DNA of 64,000 nt, from positions 1,922,001 through 1,986,000 of the forward strand of contig MSED01000005.1 of assembly GCA_002099365.1 (NCBI GenBank), written 5' to 3'. The translations under genes were made by a program, and so were the position numbers. The notes under the pieces are model-generated. The model made no database searches. It was not told the origin of the DNA and saw nothing but the letters and a program-made list of their open reading frames with translations. This document shows positions 10,800 through 22,199 of this stretch, piece after piece. Origin of the DNA: Phialophora verrucosa. Lineage: Eukaryota > Ascomycota > Eurotiomycetes > Chaetothyriales > Herpotrichiellaceae. Positions within the stretch are counted from its first letter, which is position 1, and each line of letters opens with the position of its first letter.

Positions 10800-13275
10800 T
10801 CAACCTCTCTGCTTGGGCTGACTTAGGAAGTTCAGTCGGCTGAGACTCATGAGTCGACCACCCTTTCGCTCCTTCGCGTTTTGCTTGGCCAATTCCCGCG
10901 CGGAGCTCTGTCGGGGCTTCTTGACCGGGCTGGTCGTGGTCGCGGCTGCCGCGGACATCTTCTCAGGCGGGGGTGCGGTTCGCACACGCTTGCCGCCGCG
11001 CTTCTCACCCTCGTCCCGTTCCTCGTCTTCATGGTACGTGTTGTCATGCCACCCGCCAGGCACACTTGGCATGATCGACGTGCGTCGATTCTCCTTGCCA
11101 CTCTCTCCGTCCGTGTCTGGCTCGTCCTCTGTTGCTCGTCGACGCTTTTTCCCGGGCAAGCCGTGGGGCATTGTCTGGACGTCTGTATCTTCGAAGGGTT
11201 GAACCTCGGAGGTGACGCCAGAAGTGCGGACGCGACGGATAGTCGAAGGGGATGGGTTGGAGAAGTTAATGTTTGCGGGTGATCTCATGACTTTGTTGGG
11301 GTGAGCATTAGTATGGTTCTTGTTGACAGTGGTGTTGACGGACGTCAATGTTGAGGGAGCGCTAGTGCGAGACGGATGATGTAGAGTCGTGAAGATGGAC
11401 TTGAACTCTTTTGAGTCCCGACGATTATGCTCCTTTGCTTTGTTGAGAAACTGGTTGTCAGCCTTTGCAGGGCCACCGGGGCTGGAAGATGTTGCTGGAA
11501 GCATGGGATATTCGATCTCACTCGACGCATCTTCGGCGTCTTCCCATCCATCCTCGTCATCGAGAGTGTATGCGGCGGAATCGTACGGAATAGCTGGTGC
11601 CAGCACATTTCCTGGTGTGAGTTGTTGTGGTAGTTTGGCCGGGCTAGGGCTTCCAGCGGCGAGCTTGACAGCGTATCTAGACTTGACACTTGGAGTGAAG
11701 TCGACTTTCTTGATTGAGCCAGTGGCTGACGTAGCGGTAGCGGTGGCGGGCCGCTTAGGAGTTGCCGAGGCCTCCTTCGTCAATGTCGAAGTGTCGTGCT
11801 TCCGAGGTGAGCGAAGAATTGACTTCAAACCGGAGAATGTCGGTAGTCTTGATGCGGAACTTGTGCTATTGGATGGAGCGGAAAGAGAAGGGACGTGGTT
11901 GGATGGCTGTTCGAGCGCCAGCAGCGGGAACAAGCGAGTTTCAGTTGGTAAAGGAGGAAGAGGGCGTTCAGGAGAGCCTTGAAAATAGGTGATCTTGGTT
12001 GGAGCCTGAGTGCTGCCCGCTCCATGGGACGTAGATGGTCTCGCACTGGCCACCGTCGGTGTTGGTCGCAGTGATTTCATCGAAGTGGTTCGTGTGAGCC
12101 CAGGCGTCTTCTTGGGAGATGCCACTGGAATTTGACTATTTGCAGCCCTGGCCAAAGATGCTTTCGTCGGCGACAACAAGTGGCTCGAAACAGGGCCGGG
12201 ATGGTTCGCCGAACGTGCCGTTTGTGGTTGCTCTGACGCTCGGCTGGCGGAGACATCATGAAATTCCGAGTGGCGGGCACGCTTGACCTGGGCCGGCTTT
12301 TCTACGCGCTCAGGTTGTTGTGGAACAGATTTGAAGGGACTGACCGAGGTTGGACGACCAAGGAATGGTGGAGGCTTGCGACCTGGAGTACCCTTTCCGG
12401 CAGTTCGAGGTCGGTCGACTTCGTCGAGACCAGCCTTCGAGCCGCTTCTCTTAAGTGACTGAGTTGTAGGCTGTGCGAATCCAGGCCGCTTTGCTCTGAA
12501 GGCTGATGGATGGTTGGCTATCGAGTCCATCTTCTTGAATTGAGCCATGTGGATGTCACTGAACCGGCCTGCCTTGCCTTTGGGCTTCGCAATCTTTCTA
12601 CCGGCTGCGTTGATGCCGCCAAAGGTAGCCTCTGCGTCATCATCCTTCTGTTTCTGAGCTTTCCGTTCTGCCTGCATCTGGGCTTTGATCCTCGCCGCCT
12701 CCTCCCGAACAGAGTCCATCATCTTCTGCGCCTCATTGCTCAAGGCAGACTCGGAACCAAAGTTGAAGTCGAAGGTCGTGGAGCTCAATTTCGCGTTGCT
12801 AGAGCGGGTCCTTGAAGGGGTGTTCTGAGCGCTCGCAATGGTATGGGGAGGATGTGGAGGTGGGTCAACAAAACCGAGCTTGAGGCCGGAATCGGGTTCT
12901 TTGGCGGTGGTCTGATGAAGAAGCTCCGGATGCATCTCACCGCGGTCAGGTCGGGGCTCAGTCTTAGGTGTTTTGAGGCCGGACAGTCTGGACAATTGGG
13001 CGGTCTTGGCAATCGAGGCAGGCGTTGCGAGGACATTATCGATCGATCGTGGCTCGTCAGCCGGCGTCTCGTCTCTTTCCACCAGCGATTCAAGTTGTAG
13101 TGCGGATGTAGCTTTCCGAGGTGAAGCACGCTGTAGCAATCAGTGTTAGCTTCAAGCCCGGCGATCAAGCTGCTTTCGATCGACAAGATGGAGAGTCCTT
13201 TCCGACAAGCTGGCCAAACATTACCTGATTTTGTGAAGCGCTCAACCGAGCGGAGCGGCGCCGAGGAACGGCCAT
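10800..13275 (-). CDS. Large disordered basic protein, unknown function
   Basis: I recognise the look of a conserved fungal protein but cannot name it. Exons 13225..13275 (17 codons, beginning MAVPRRRSARLSAS) and 10800..13130 give 793 residues; the intron has a gtaatg donor, a gctaac branch site and a ctacag acceptor. Nearly all of the protein is predicted to be disordered: rich in Ser, Pro, Lys and Thr, with many SP/TP sites typical of CDK targets. A short, likely helical and conserved-looking block lies at roughly residues 150-240. It holds an Ala/Glu/Lys coiled segment (EEAARIKAQMQAERKAQKQK) followed by GRFSDIHMAQFKKMDSIANH. The C-terminus is basic with KKRRR and KRVR clusters, pointing to the nucleus. 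A mitotic or chromatin-associated role is only a guess from composition. Confidence 0.75.
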
Positions 13276-14452
13276 CCTCAAGTGCCTTCAGGACTTGGTA
13301 CCTCAGCAAGAGAGCAGGCCCGATGTTGAATGCACAAGCGAGGACCTGAGAAGAATCGAAATCGAGTGGTCTGGTGCTCTGGTGGATTTGTGGAGGTCAG
13401 ATTACTCACTGACCGTTCGGCGGAGAAGCTTTGTCTTTTTCGGCGTGGATGAGTGTGTGACGTACCATGTCAACAAAACATCGAGCGCCGCGGCTGACTG
13501 GCTCGTGAATTCAGGCTAGTGGCTTGGCATAGAACGCGCAATCACGTGATGTGTAAAAGTCACATGACGAGTTTGGATCGGAGCTTCACGGGCGGATTTG
13601 AAACACGTTTCGCTTCCGCGGCTTCTTCCAAGCTGCATCCATCATCCTTCGGGGCCTTTTGCAACACTTTTCCCCTTCTTGCATACGTTGCTTGTCATCT
13701 CATTCGTCTGCCGTATGAAAACAATCAGGACACGCAAGACGGCGACTTGACGATGTGGACGCCACAAGATTGTCATTTCGGCTGCTTCAGGATGTCCCTG
13801 TTCTCTCACCGTAATATCTCAAGTCACGAAGTTGTCCGCATCCAGCATACCACTCAGCTCCATGCATGCAGAAGTTGTATGAGGCGCTTCGTGTCATTCT
13901 TTGAGGCGCCGCTCTTGAGCCACGAGCAGGAGCGGCCGTGAGGCTGAGCGAGCTTAATCGTAGCACGATGCTCGGTTGCTGACCGCCAACCCATTCCCCG
14001 ATCGGGTTACTTTGTTGCGTTTCGAAGATAGCTGACCACAAACAGCGCAGTGCCTCTGGCAGCTTTTCAAGCACCTCACGATGAACTCGAGACCGGCGAA
14101 TCTTGAAGATGCACCATGAATTCCTGCTTGCCATGCCCAGACGGCCCCTGTGGCTCGTACATTGCGCAACAACCAATGGCACACTGCGCCCCCATGCTGG
14201 CTAGCCTCGTTCACCTTTCGCTTCTAGCCACCCTAGGGCTGACGAGGGAAATGAAGGATCGACAAAGGGATCTGCTCCTATTACTACTCGAACGGGCACC
14301 CGCCACACTGAGCTCCTTCTCTTTCGACCAGTCTCTGTCGAATTTCCTTTGTGTACCTTCGCCGTTGTTTCGTGGTGATAATCGTGTTCTTCATTACCAC
14401 TCCCTCTTGTTGAATGCATCGTATTTCTTGACACAGACAGCAGGCTGTCGAA
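13276..14452. other. Divergent intergenic region, no supported gene
   Basis: Lies between the starts of the disordered protein (minus) and the kelch protein (plus). The plus-strand frame at 13519-13941 and the minus-strand frames at 13787-14214 overlap and have no domain. The T/C-rich stretch around 14320-14440 is probably the kelch gene's core promoter and leader. Confidence 0.5.
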
Positions 14453-16404
14453 ATGGATTCCTTTCAGCATTCGCTGAGCCGTCGATTCATTCTTCTCGGT
14501 CTTCTGGCGTTGGGTCAACTGGATCTTGTACGGGCTGGGGTTGCGCTCGATCCCGTGAAGAACTTTTGCAGAAGAATTGGACACAGCTCTGTCTATAAAA
14601 ATGGGACGCTCTATATCAATGGTGGTATCGAGACATACGTCGACTTCGGTGCGGACGGGCAACAGGATTTCAATACGATCACTACCGGCATCAGTGAGTC
14701 CAGTGGTGGCCTGACAAAAGTTCTGCAGCTGACCTGGCCCTCTAGACGAGAATCTTATTTCCGTCGACATGACCGCTTCATGGGATTGGAAGACAAATGT
14801 GTCAATCTCCCAGAAGGCCAGATACGAGAGCGGCAGCGTTGCCGGCATGAAATGGCCGGTAAATGTTCACGACGGCGCTCTCTTCGGCGGATTGAACGAC
14901 TCCTCCTCGCTGACCATGTTCGGCGGTACAACTGCCGGCTTCAACCAGTCCTTCCCCAACTACTTGATCCCCCCGGACACGCGGTATGGCATATGGACCT
15001 ACGATATGGATGGGGACATTTGGACCGCGGTCGACACATCCGGCGTTCTCAACACCATACCCTCATGGGGAGCCAGTGCCGAAGCTCCGGACCAAGGACT
15101 CGCCTTCTACGTTGGTGGTCAAATCGACGAAGGTACAGCAAACAGCACTCAGTTTCTCGGCAATGATACGGTCGGAGTCGCTGGCATGGTCGTGATTGAG
15201 ACACAGACCAACACCATCAAGAATATAACGGGCTTGAGTGGCATCAAGACCAATCGCCAAGGAGGCGGGCTCGTCTACGTTGACAACTTTGGCAACTCCG
15301 GCGTGCTTCTGCTTATTGGTGGGCAGACCCAAACCAGTGGCTACGTTCCGATGGACGAGATCAAAATCTTCGACATTCACTCCATGGACCTTACTGGCCT
15401 GGCTGGAAGCGGCAACAATCTGTGGTATGAGCAGAAGGCAACTGGAGACATTCCTGACGCTCGGGTTGACTTTTGCTTGGTGGCTGCCCCTTCGCAAGAC
15501 AACAGCAGCACCAGCATCTATCTCTACGGCGGAACCAGCAATGGCACAATTTTCGACGACATCTATGTACTCAGCCTACCGTCCTTTACTTGGGTAAAGG
15601 TCTTTACCGGGCAGGATGCACGATGGAGTGTTACATGCCACTTCATCCCCCCAAGGCAAATGATCACCGTAGGTGGTGGTGGGAAGAGCAGCAACATCTC
15701 CTCCGACTGCGATTGGGAGCAGAAGAGCTTGGCCGTGCTTGACCTGAGCACCATTGGGTGGGGCAGCGTCTACGATGCCGCCGCTCCGGCTTACGAAGTG
15801 CCCGAGGAAGTGCTCAAGGTTATTGGTGGAGGGTGAGTTTGGAACCAATCTACAAAGCAAGCTTAATCGACTAACCCGTCGTCCTAGGCCTTCAGGTAAT
15901 GCCACGAAACTCGAACCCGACGGAGGATGGGATCAGACAGGCCTGAGCAACCTCTTCATCATAAGACAAGCCGCCACTACACCTCCGCCTCCGAGCAACA
16001 GCACAATACCAACAATCATACCATCTGCCACACCAAGCCCGGACAGCGATGATGACAGTGGTATATCGGGTGGCGCGATTGCAGGGATCGCCATAGCAGC
16101 AGTTGCCGGCGTGTTACTCGTGGCTGGCGGGGTCTTCTTCTGGCTCCGTCGCCGCCGCCAGGGCAGAGGACAAGATCTGGGTCCCGAGATCCCCGAAAAG
16201 GATTCCCTGCCGTCTTACAGCACTGCTGCGTCACAGCGCACGGCCGAATTGGCGGGCACTTATCAGGCTGTGGAGATGCCAGCCAAGGTCGGAGTCGCAG
16301 CGAACGTGATGCCCGACTCGCAGGAACCTGTTGAGAAGGATGCCGGTACAGTGCAAGGCCCGCACCCGTCGTTACGGCAAAATGGACCCGCCGAGATGGA
16401 GTAA
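14453..16404 (+). CDS. Kelch-repeat single-pass membrane protein
   Basis: A secreted-ectodomain protein with a kelch beta-propeller, one membrane helix and a short cytoplasmic tail. Exons 14453..14693, 14746..15832 and 15888..16404 give 614 residues; both introns (52 and 55 bases) have gtgagt donors. The first 28 residues are a signal peptide. Kelch-type blades follow, recognised by repeated GG doublets each before a hydrophobic strand (LYINGGIET, LTMFGGTTAG, VLLLIGGQT, IYLYGGTSN, MITVGGGGK). A Pro/Ser/Thr-rich linker (about 465-500) leads to the helix at about 505-530 (GIAIAAVAGVLLVAGG), then RRRR as a stop-transfer signal and an 85-residue tail. Proteins of this layout are common in filamentous ascomycetes and poorly characterised. 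A wall-sensing or adhesion role is possible but unsupported. Confidence 0.88.
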
Positions 16405-16800
16405 ACGTTGGGAGTTCGCGCAAATGTTGTCTGCTGGTTCGTTTTTAACTTACATTATACCCTGAAGTCGAGATGTCCCGTAATGATATTGATTGTCCAT
16501 ATCAAGACGCCTTTCCTTGTCCCGGGATAAAAAGAAGCGCGCTGAAGACCTTGAAGCAAATATAGGTCAGATGCGCTTTGGGTACTTATAATTTAATCCG
16601 GCGTGATTTGCGCGGCGTAGAATAGAATCAATCCCGGTACGGAGCACGTGGATGATGTGTCCAGGGCGGCCAAGTCGGACCCCCGATTGTTAACAGCAAT
16701 GCTGCATCTTCATGCCCGGCAGGCAGGCAGGCATAAGCATCAAGCGACTGCTAGATCTGGCACCAAGTAGATTCAGGAAGAGATATAGAGAGAAGAGACG
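16405..16800. other. Spacer between convergent genes
   Basis: 396 bases of probable 3' untranslated sequence for the kelch gene and the P450. A four-fold ggca repeat lies at about 16716-16732. Nothing else seen. Confidence 0.5.
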
Positions 16801-18637
16801 TCATGCTGCATGGACCGTAATCCTGACTCCTTTGCTGTCCGGCCTATACAGGGGCGTCACTCCATCGCCAATGATTTCGATATCCTTGTAGCTCGTACCA
16901 TACAGCTCCAGAAACCCCCTGTCCTGGGGAAGCCGTACCTCGCGGCTCCCGTACTCTCTGAAGACGGTCGCCACCGTCGCGTACAGCTCCGCGTACGCCA
17001 AGTTGAGGCCCACGCAGACGCGGGTGCCGCGCGAGAACGGCACGAGATAGTCCTCGAGGCTGGGGTCGTCGATCCATCGCTGGGGGCGGAACGTCATCGG
17101 GTCTTCGAAGTAGGTGGGCGAGTGGTGGATGAGCAGACCCGTCATGGACAGGGGAATGCCCGGCCGCAGCACGTACTGCTTCTCGACGATAGGAGCAGAT
17201 TTCGTGCTGTCATCCCGCCCCCGCTCTCGCACCCGGGCGCGCGTCTTGGCCGTGTAGATGAGCGTCTCGTCCGTGGCGATGCGCTGCAACCGCGTGCTGA
17301 TGCCGCTGCTCAGACGGAGGCCTTCCTTGATGACGGCCGAGAGGTAGGGGAGCTGTTCCAGCTTGACTGTGTCGAGCGGGGCCGTTGGGTCGTCGGGCAG
17401 GGCGTCTGCGAGCTCGTGCTTGAGCGTGCGCAGCTCGCTCGGCTGTCTGAGCAGATGGAATGTGATTTCCGAGAGCGCTGCCGCCGTGGTCAGGGTGCCG
17501 GCGATGACGACGACCTGGCCGTCCTGCCAGAGCCGATCCGGGGATTTCTCCTTCTCGGGCAGGTCGCCCTGCAGGATCGCGTGGAAGATGGTCGTCTGCG
17601 AATTGTATTTGCTGTCGGGATCGCCGCGGTGGGCGTAGATCTCGGAAACATGGCGAATGACGTCCTGTTCGTGAGCGATACGTTAATGGCGAGTTCTTTG
17701 TACATCAGATGAGGCAAGGGGAATCAGAGAAACATACCTTGTTGAGTTTGATGTAGCTCGCCATGACCGGGTTCAGGGCGATCTGCGCCGAGTCGGGCAG
17801 CAGTTTCATCAGCGTCAACACCCACGGCATTTGCTTGACGAAATGCCCCAGCTTGGCCCCCGCCTCGCCGGCCTCTTTGAAGCTCGGGTCGAAGTCGTGG
17901 GCCAGCAATCGGTTATCACTGCGCGCAAATGCATATTCCATGACGATATCTGCCCGAACCTCGTCAGTACTCGTAAGGTCTGGTGACGGCCAGACAGGGC
18001 GGATAAGGACTAACCGTTGGCAAGGGCCGCATACGCTAGCGACACGGTCATAGGTTCTCCGGATTGTTGGAATTCACGGAATCGGGCCATCAGATTGTGC
18101 AAACTCGACTCGATGCGCGGCTGCAGGACTCGCACTTTGGCCTTGGAGAAGTAGGGATTCAGCGCCGCCCTGCGCATGCGATGCAGATTGTGGTCTGGGG
18201 TCCCGAATGCCGACTGCGGCAAGCCACTTTGATTCGTGAAAAAGGTCCATTTGTTCCGTTTGTGCGTCGAGCCCGCATAGACCTGGTCGTAGTAGTCGGC
18301 GTCCTGGATGTGGACTTCCTCCGGGTTGATGCGCAGAATCGGCCCATATTGCTCGTGAAGTGCCCGGATCTTCCAGATATACTGACCGCCGAGAACGACG
18401 TCGTAGTAGAATTCGTACCTAGATGGTGACTCGATCTGAGGGTCAACAACACGGGAATGCACGATGCTTGTCTTACCAGTATGTGAGCTTTGCCAACGTC
18501 GGGCCTGGGATGTCGGCCTGCGGACACAGATAGAGCCGCCACGTCGCTAAGGCGAGGAGATAAGTCACTGCCAACACGGGGCCAAAGACGCAGGCCAAGG
18601 CAAGGGGAGAGGCATCCAGGCTCTCGAGATAGATCAT
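16801..18637 (-). CDS. Cytochrome P450 monooxygenase
   Basis: A haem-thiolate monooxygenase, microsomal by its N-terminal anchor. Exons 18477..18637, 18015..18418, 17738..17949 and 16801..17664 give 546 residues with all junctions in frame. An N-terminal helix (about residues 8-32) is followed by the proline hinge ADIPGP. The I-helix oxygen-binding motif reads AGTLTT, the K-helix ExxR reads KEGLR, the PERF-region arginine is in FRPQRW, and the haem loop is FSRGTRVCVG with the ligand Cys at about 476. These are complete, so the enzyme should be active. The organisation resembles fungal secondary-metabolism P450s of the trichodiene-oxygenase type, but the substrate cannot be read. Its start lies 690 bases from that of the LaeA-like methyltransferase, on the opposite strand, and the two may share a promoter. 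No backbone synthase gene is present. Confidence 0.93.
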
Positions 18638-19326
18638 GGCTGTTCTTGCTGGTACCGGTGCATCAAGCCGATGGATTGCGACTTCAACCTTTTCGTATGG
18701 CGGTATTGGGACGAAGGGATGGAATTGTTCGTGTGGTGAGGGGAGGAGATTCGTTTACATATCGGTCGATGTACATAGGTCCGCGCCCCTCTAGCGAACA
18801 CTTGCCTGGCGTCCAGAGTGGCCTGCCTAAAGGGGTGCAAACTCCATGCAGCCGGTTCTCGCTAACTGCGAAGTGCGCAAGCACCGAAAGGGACAGGCTG
18901 ATAATCCCTGTCCATCATGCTGGCCATGCTCCTCCTGTCGCCATCCGCGAGGCATTGTCCATCTCCACCATCCCTCCACCAAGACGCTATCAAAGGAAGC
19001 TCGGAAAACAGACTGCGGAATTGGTGCAACAGAGAGAACGCAAGCAGGCGGCGTCTCCGGCTGCTCTGTTCCGGCCCGACCACTGCCCGGGCCTCGCGCC
19101 AAACTACGGACGTCCAGGTGTTGCTCCCCGCGCCCACCGGTTCGGCAGCTCCACATCCCTCCTCGACCGGAGTTTCGCATAAGTTAGCACGTTAGGTACC
19201 AGGACCAATTCCCACTACTCCAGCTTCTGAAGGCCCGACACTCCTTCCCTCAGTGTAATCATCGTCCTTTAGGACTGTGATGCGCTCAGCCGGCATTTAC
19301 GCATCCAGTACAGCGCAATCGCCCCA
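18638..19326. promoter_or_regulatory. Divergent spacer between P450 and methyltransferase
   Basis: About 690 bases between two outward-facing starts. Several frames stay open through 18827-19195 on both strands because the DNA is GC-rich, but none has domain features. It is the likely shared regulatory region of the two genes; I see no confident binding motif. Confidence 0.4.
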
Positions 19327-20856
19327 ATGGAGGGAGACGCGCACATTGATGTCCAGGCAAGTGCGCGCACGCCACGTCAGGGAGGGCGAGTGCTGAAGAC
19401 TCACCCAGCAGGCAGCGGCAGATGCCTTTGGTGACACCGACTCAGGCTACGAGGGCAGGCATGTCAATGCGCCCGCGATATCGACTGGGCTAACGCAGAA
19501 TCAGCGACGCGTCTTCAATAACCACGACGCTCCGTTCGGCGGCATTGAATTATACGGAAGTCTGCGTCCCACTATAGACTTACTCAATGTACTAATATCC
19601 GTGCAGATACGAGGCAGGTCCTTTGCGATGCAGGGACTGGCCACATAAGACGCTAACGAGACAACACAGAACGGTAGAAGATACCAACAAGTGGGCAACA
19701 GCTCCTACATCTTTGTGAGATCTCCGGGAAACGTGTTTAGGCAACTTATGCTAACACGCCTAGCCGAACGACGAACAAGAACAAGAGCGACTAGACATGC
19801 TGCACCATATTTATCGTCTGGTGCAAGGTGGCCGGCTACACACCGCCCCGATCGATACCCCTCAACGGGTTTTGGATATCGGAACCGGGACTGGACTCTG
19901 GGCACTGGAGTTCGCGGAGTAGGGTCTCGCGCTGCGTCGATGCTCAGCGTCCTATACTGATTGATACTGTCTCAGCGAGTTTCCAGAGGCCCAAGTCATG
20001 GGTAAGTCTATTGAACCCCAAACTGAACGCGCCACTGACACCTTGTTTTAGCTGTCGATCTCAGTCCAATTCAGCCGGACATGTAACCTAGTCACCTTCC
20101 ATAATCTTGAATGCGCTTTACGCTGACCACCGTCCGTCAGGACTGCCCCGAATTGTACCTTCATAATCGATGACCTTGAGCAAGAATGGGACTACCCGCC
20201 GAGTCGCAAATTCCACTACATTCACCAGCGCAGCATGTCCGGCAGTATCGGGGACTGGACGAGGATGTACAGGCAGGCACTCGCATCCCTCGAGCCTGGC
20301 GGGTGGATTGAGATCCAGGAATTTGAAGTCTGGTTCTACTCCCAGGTGCCCGGAGGCCTCCCAGAAGACTCAGCCATCGCCAGATGGCAGAGACTAATCG
20401 ACGAGGCCAGTCTCGGGTTGGGCCGCCGCCTCAACTATGCGTCTCTATTTGAGGCTCACCTTGAAGAAGCCGGTTTTGTCGGGATTCAGACGCAAAGAAT
20501 CAAGGTGGGTGAGATTTCCACATTCAACCCCCGCGATTCCCTTTCCGCGCGAGATGTATCGGGCATCTATCAGGTCACCCACTCGTTGACAATATTGTGC
20601 CTAGACTCCGATAGGTGCGTGGCCCAAGGACCGCAAACTCCGTGAGGTAGGCGCATACCTCCAGGTACAGATGAACGAAGCGCTGGAGGCCGTCACACTC
20701 GGATATCTTACACGTGCCCTTGGCTGGTCGGAGGAGGAAATTCAAGTCCTGCTAGCCGAGGTGAGAAATGAATTTAACGACAAGTCCAGACTTCTTTACA
20801 CGTTCTGCTGGTTCATCACGGGTAGGAGACCGACGACCTCTGAGCAAAACATATGA
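19327..20856 (+). CDS. LaeA-like SAM-dependent methyltransferase
   Basis: A class I methyltransferase of the LaeA/TAM-domain-like family. The well-supported exons are 19670..19714, 19764..19918, 19976..20001, 20052..20082, 20141..20508 and 20615..20856. Each junction restores the family reading: YIFPNDEQEQ, then motif I (VLDIGTGTGLWALEFAD), then AVDLSPIQP, then FIIDDLEQEWDYP, then SLEPGGWIE. The 5' part is less certain. I favour a start at 19327 (exon 19327..19356), a GC-AG intron (donor gcaagt) and an exon from 19412 (frame GDTDSGYEG). That exon then reaches 19670 by an intron whose donor I cannot fix: a GT donor at 19589 keeps frame, while a GC donor at 19614 would give the family-typical YENGRRY. 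LaeA itself is a global regulator of secondary metabolism; most LaeA-like paralogues are uncharacterised or act as pathway enzymes. Proximity to the P450 fits either. Confidence 0.82.
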
Positions 20857-22199
20857 AGTTCTATGATAAGGAGGGATCGGGGTCTCATGAGGAGTTGTTT
20901 TCAGACAAAAGTTGGCGTTATGGGTTTCTTCTGCCCAGAAATGGAGCTTCAAGGGTGTATCGCCCGGAGCAATCGCGAGGGCACGTCGACGGGCACAAAT
21001 TCTGAGAAACCAGCCTCAGACCTGCTAAGCCACCGTAGCTTTGAGAGTGATGAAGGCGGCAGAAGATTTGGGACTTCCTTTGGACATATGCGGATTGGTG
21101 GAATGCGCCTGCTACTGAAACTTTGTCAGGACCTGATGTCGTGTTTGGTGTTCATTAAGCAAGAAGCAGAGATAATGGCCTTTTTTATGGCCCATCTCGT
21201 TATAAAGCTGCGCCTTGTTTTGAATGCCAGAGAGCCCCTGCAACAGTTTCAACAGTTGTCTGACAAAGTATTGAAAATGCCTGACATGAACTTTCTGCCC
21301 CAATCTCAACGCGATCTTTGCGCTCATTCTCGAATTTCCCTGGCACCAAGGGTTCTGAACTTGAAGCTGGCGAGACTGGCAATGTAGGCCACGCGAGACA
21401 AGATCCGAGCAAGGTCCGAATAGTGTGGGAGTGATCAGGGCGCCCAGGCAGAATACTGGGTTTTGGTAGGCATGGATCGTCCTCGGCAAGGCTTCTGAAG
21501 GCTTAAGTAGAGAGTCGCATAACAAACACCACGAAGCCAAGTCTCCCGCCTCGATTTCCCCCAAACAAGGACAGCATCACCGTTGTGCTCCCGCATGTAG
21601 CCGCTGATATTGTCTCTCGATCGACTGCATAATGTTGATATTGGCCATACAGCGCATCCAACGGATTGCGGGCTCGACGATCCTTGCGATCTCGAGGATG
21701 TCTAGTGGGTGTCACCCGTCTGTCTATGACGCAAAGCAGACGCGCTGCCGTCTGTTCCAGCCACGAGGAAGCTTGGCTTCCGTCGACGACGATTCCTTCT
21801 TCTTCAGGGACACGGCCCAAGGGCTTCTTTTGGTTGCAATTGGTTCATGTCCAAGCACAAAGCGAAGGCCTCGGACGGTCACCGGTCGATCACTCCTCAC
21901 ACAGTCACACAGGACAGCCCGTCCGCAACTCTGTTCTAAGCGGTGCACGGACGAGGCTGGATCCGACCTCCCCATGAGGGGGAGGATCAGCTAGTCTGGT
22001 CCTTGACACAGGCCATGACGTCGACAACGCCATGCCATCACACGTTGCACGGACGCGGAAACGCACAAATACCATGTGGGCGTCGATCGAAATGTATTGC
22101 TTGTTGACCTCTCTGATACCAGCATTGAGGTTTTACGGTGACCTCGGCGCCCACATTCATCAGCGACGCCGGAATACTCTCTAAATATTGACGACCAAA
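20857..22199. other. Intergenic spacer with unassigned open frame
   Basis: A plus-strand open frame of 174 codons begins at an ATG at 20863, seven bases after the methyltransferase stop, and runs to 21387. Its middle is Leu-rich and could form helices, but a minus-strand frame of 150 codons (21112-21564) overlaps it and neither shows a domain. I do not annotate either as a gene. The rest of the spacer up to the amino-acid transporter shows nothing clear. Confidence 0.45.

Noticed and set aside
16810..17712. Plus-strand 300-codon open frame
   Set aside because: Exact antisense of the P450 C-terminal exon; open because of high GC content.
18827..19195. Several overlapping open frames upstream of the P450
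   Set aside because: Frames are open on both strands at once, lack domains and sit in the divergent promoter.
20863..21387. Plus-strand open frame of 174 codons after the LaeA-like gene
   Set aside because: Begins seven bases after the previous stop, overlaps an equally long minus-strand frame and has no recognisable feature.
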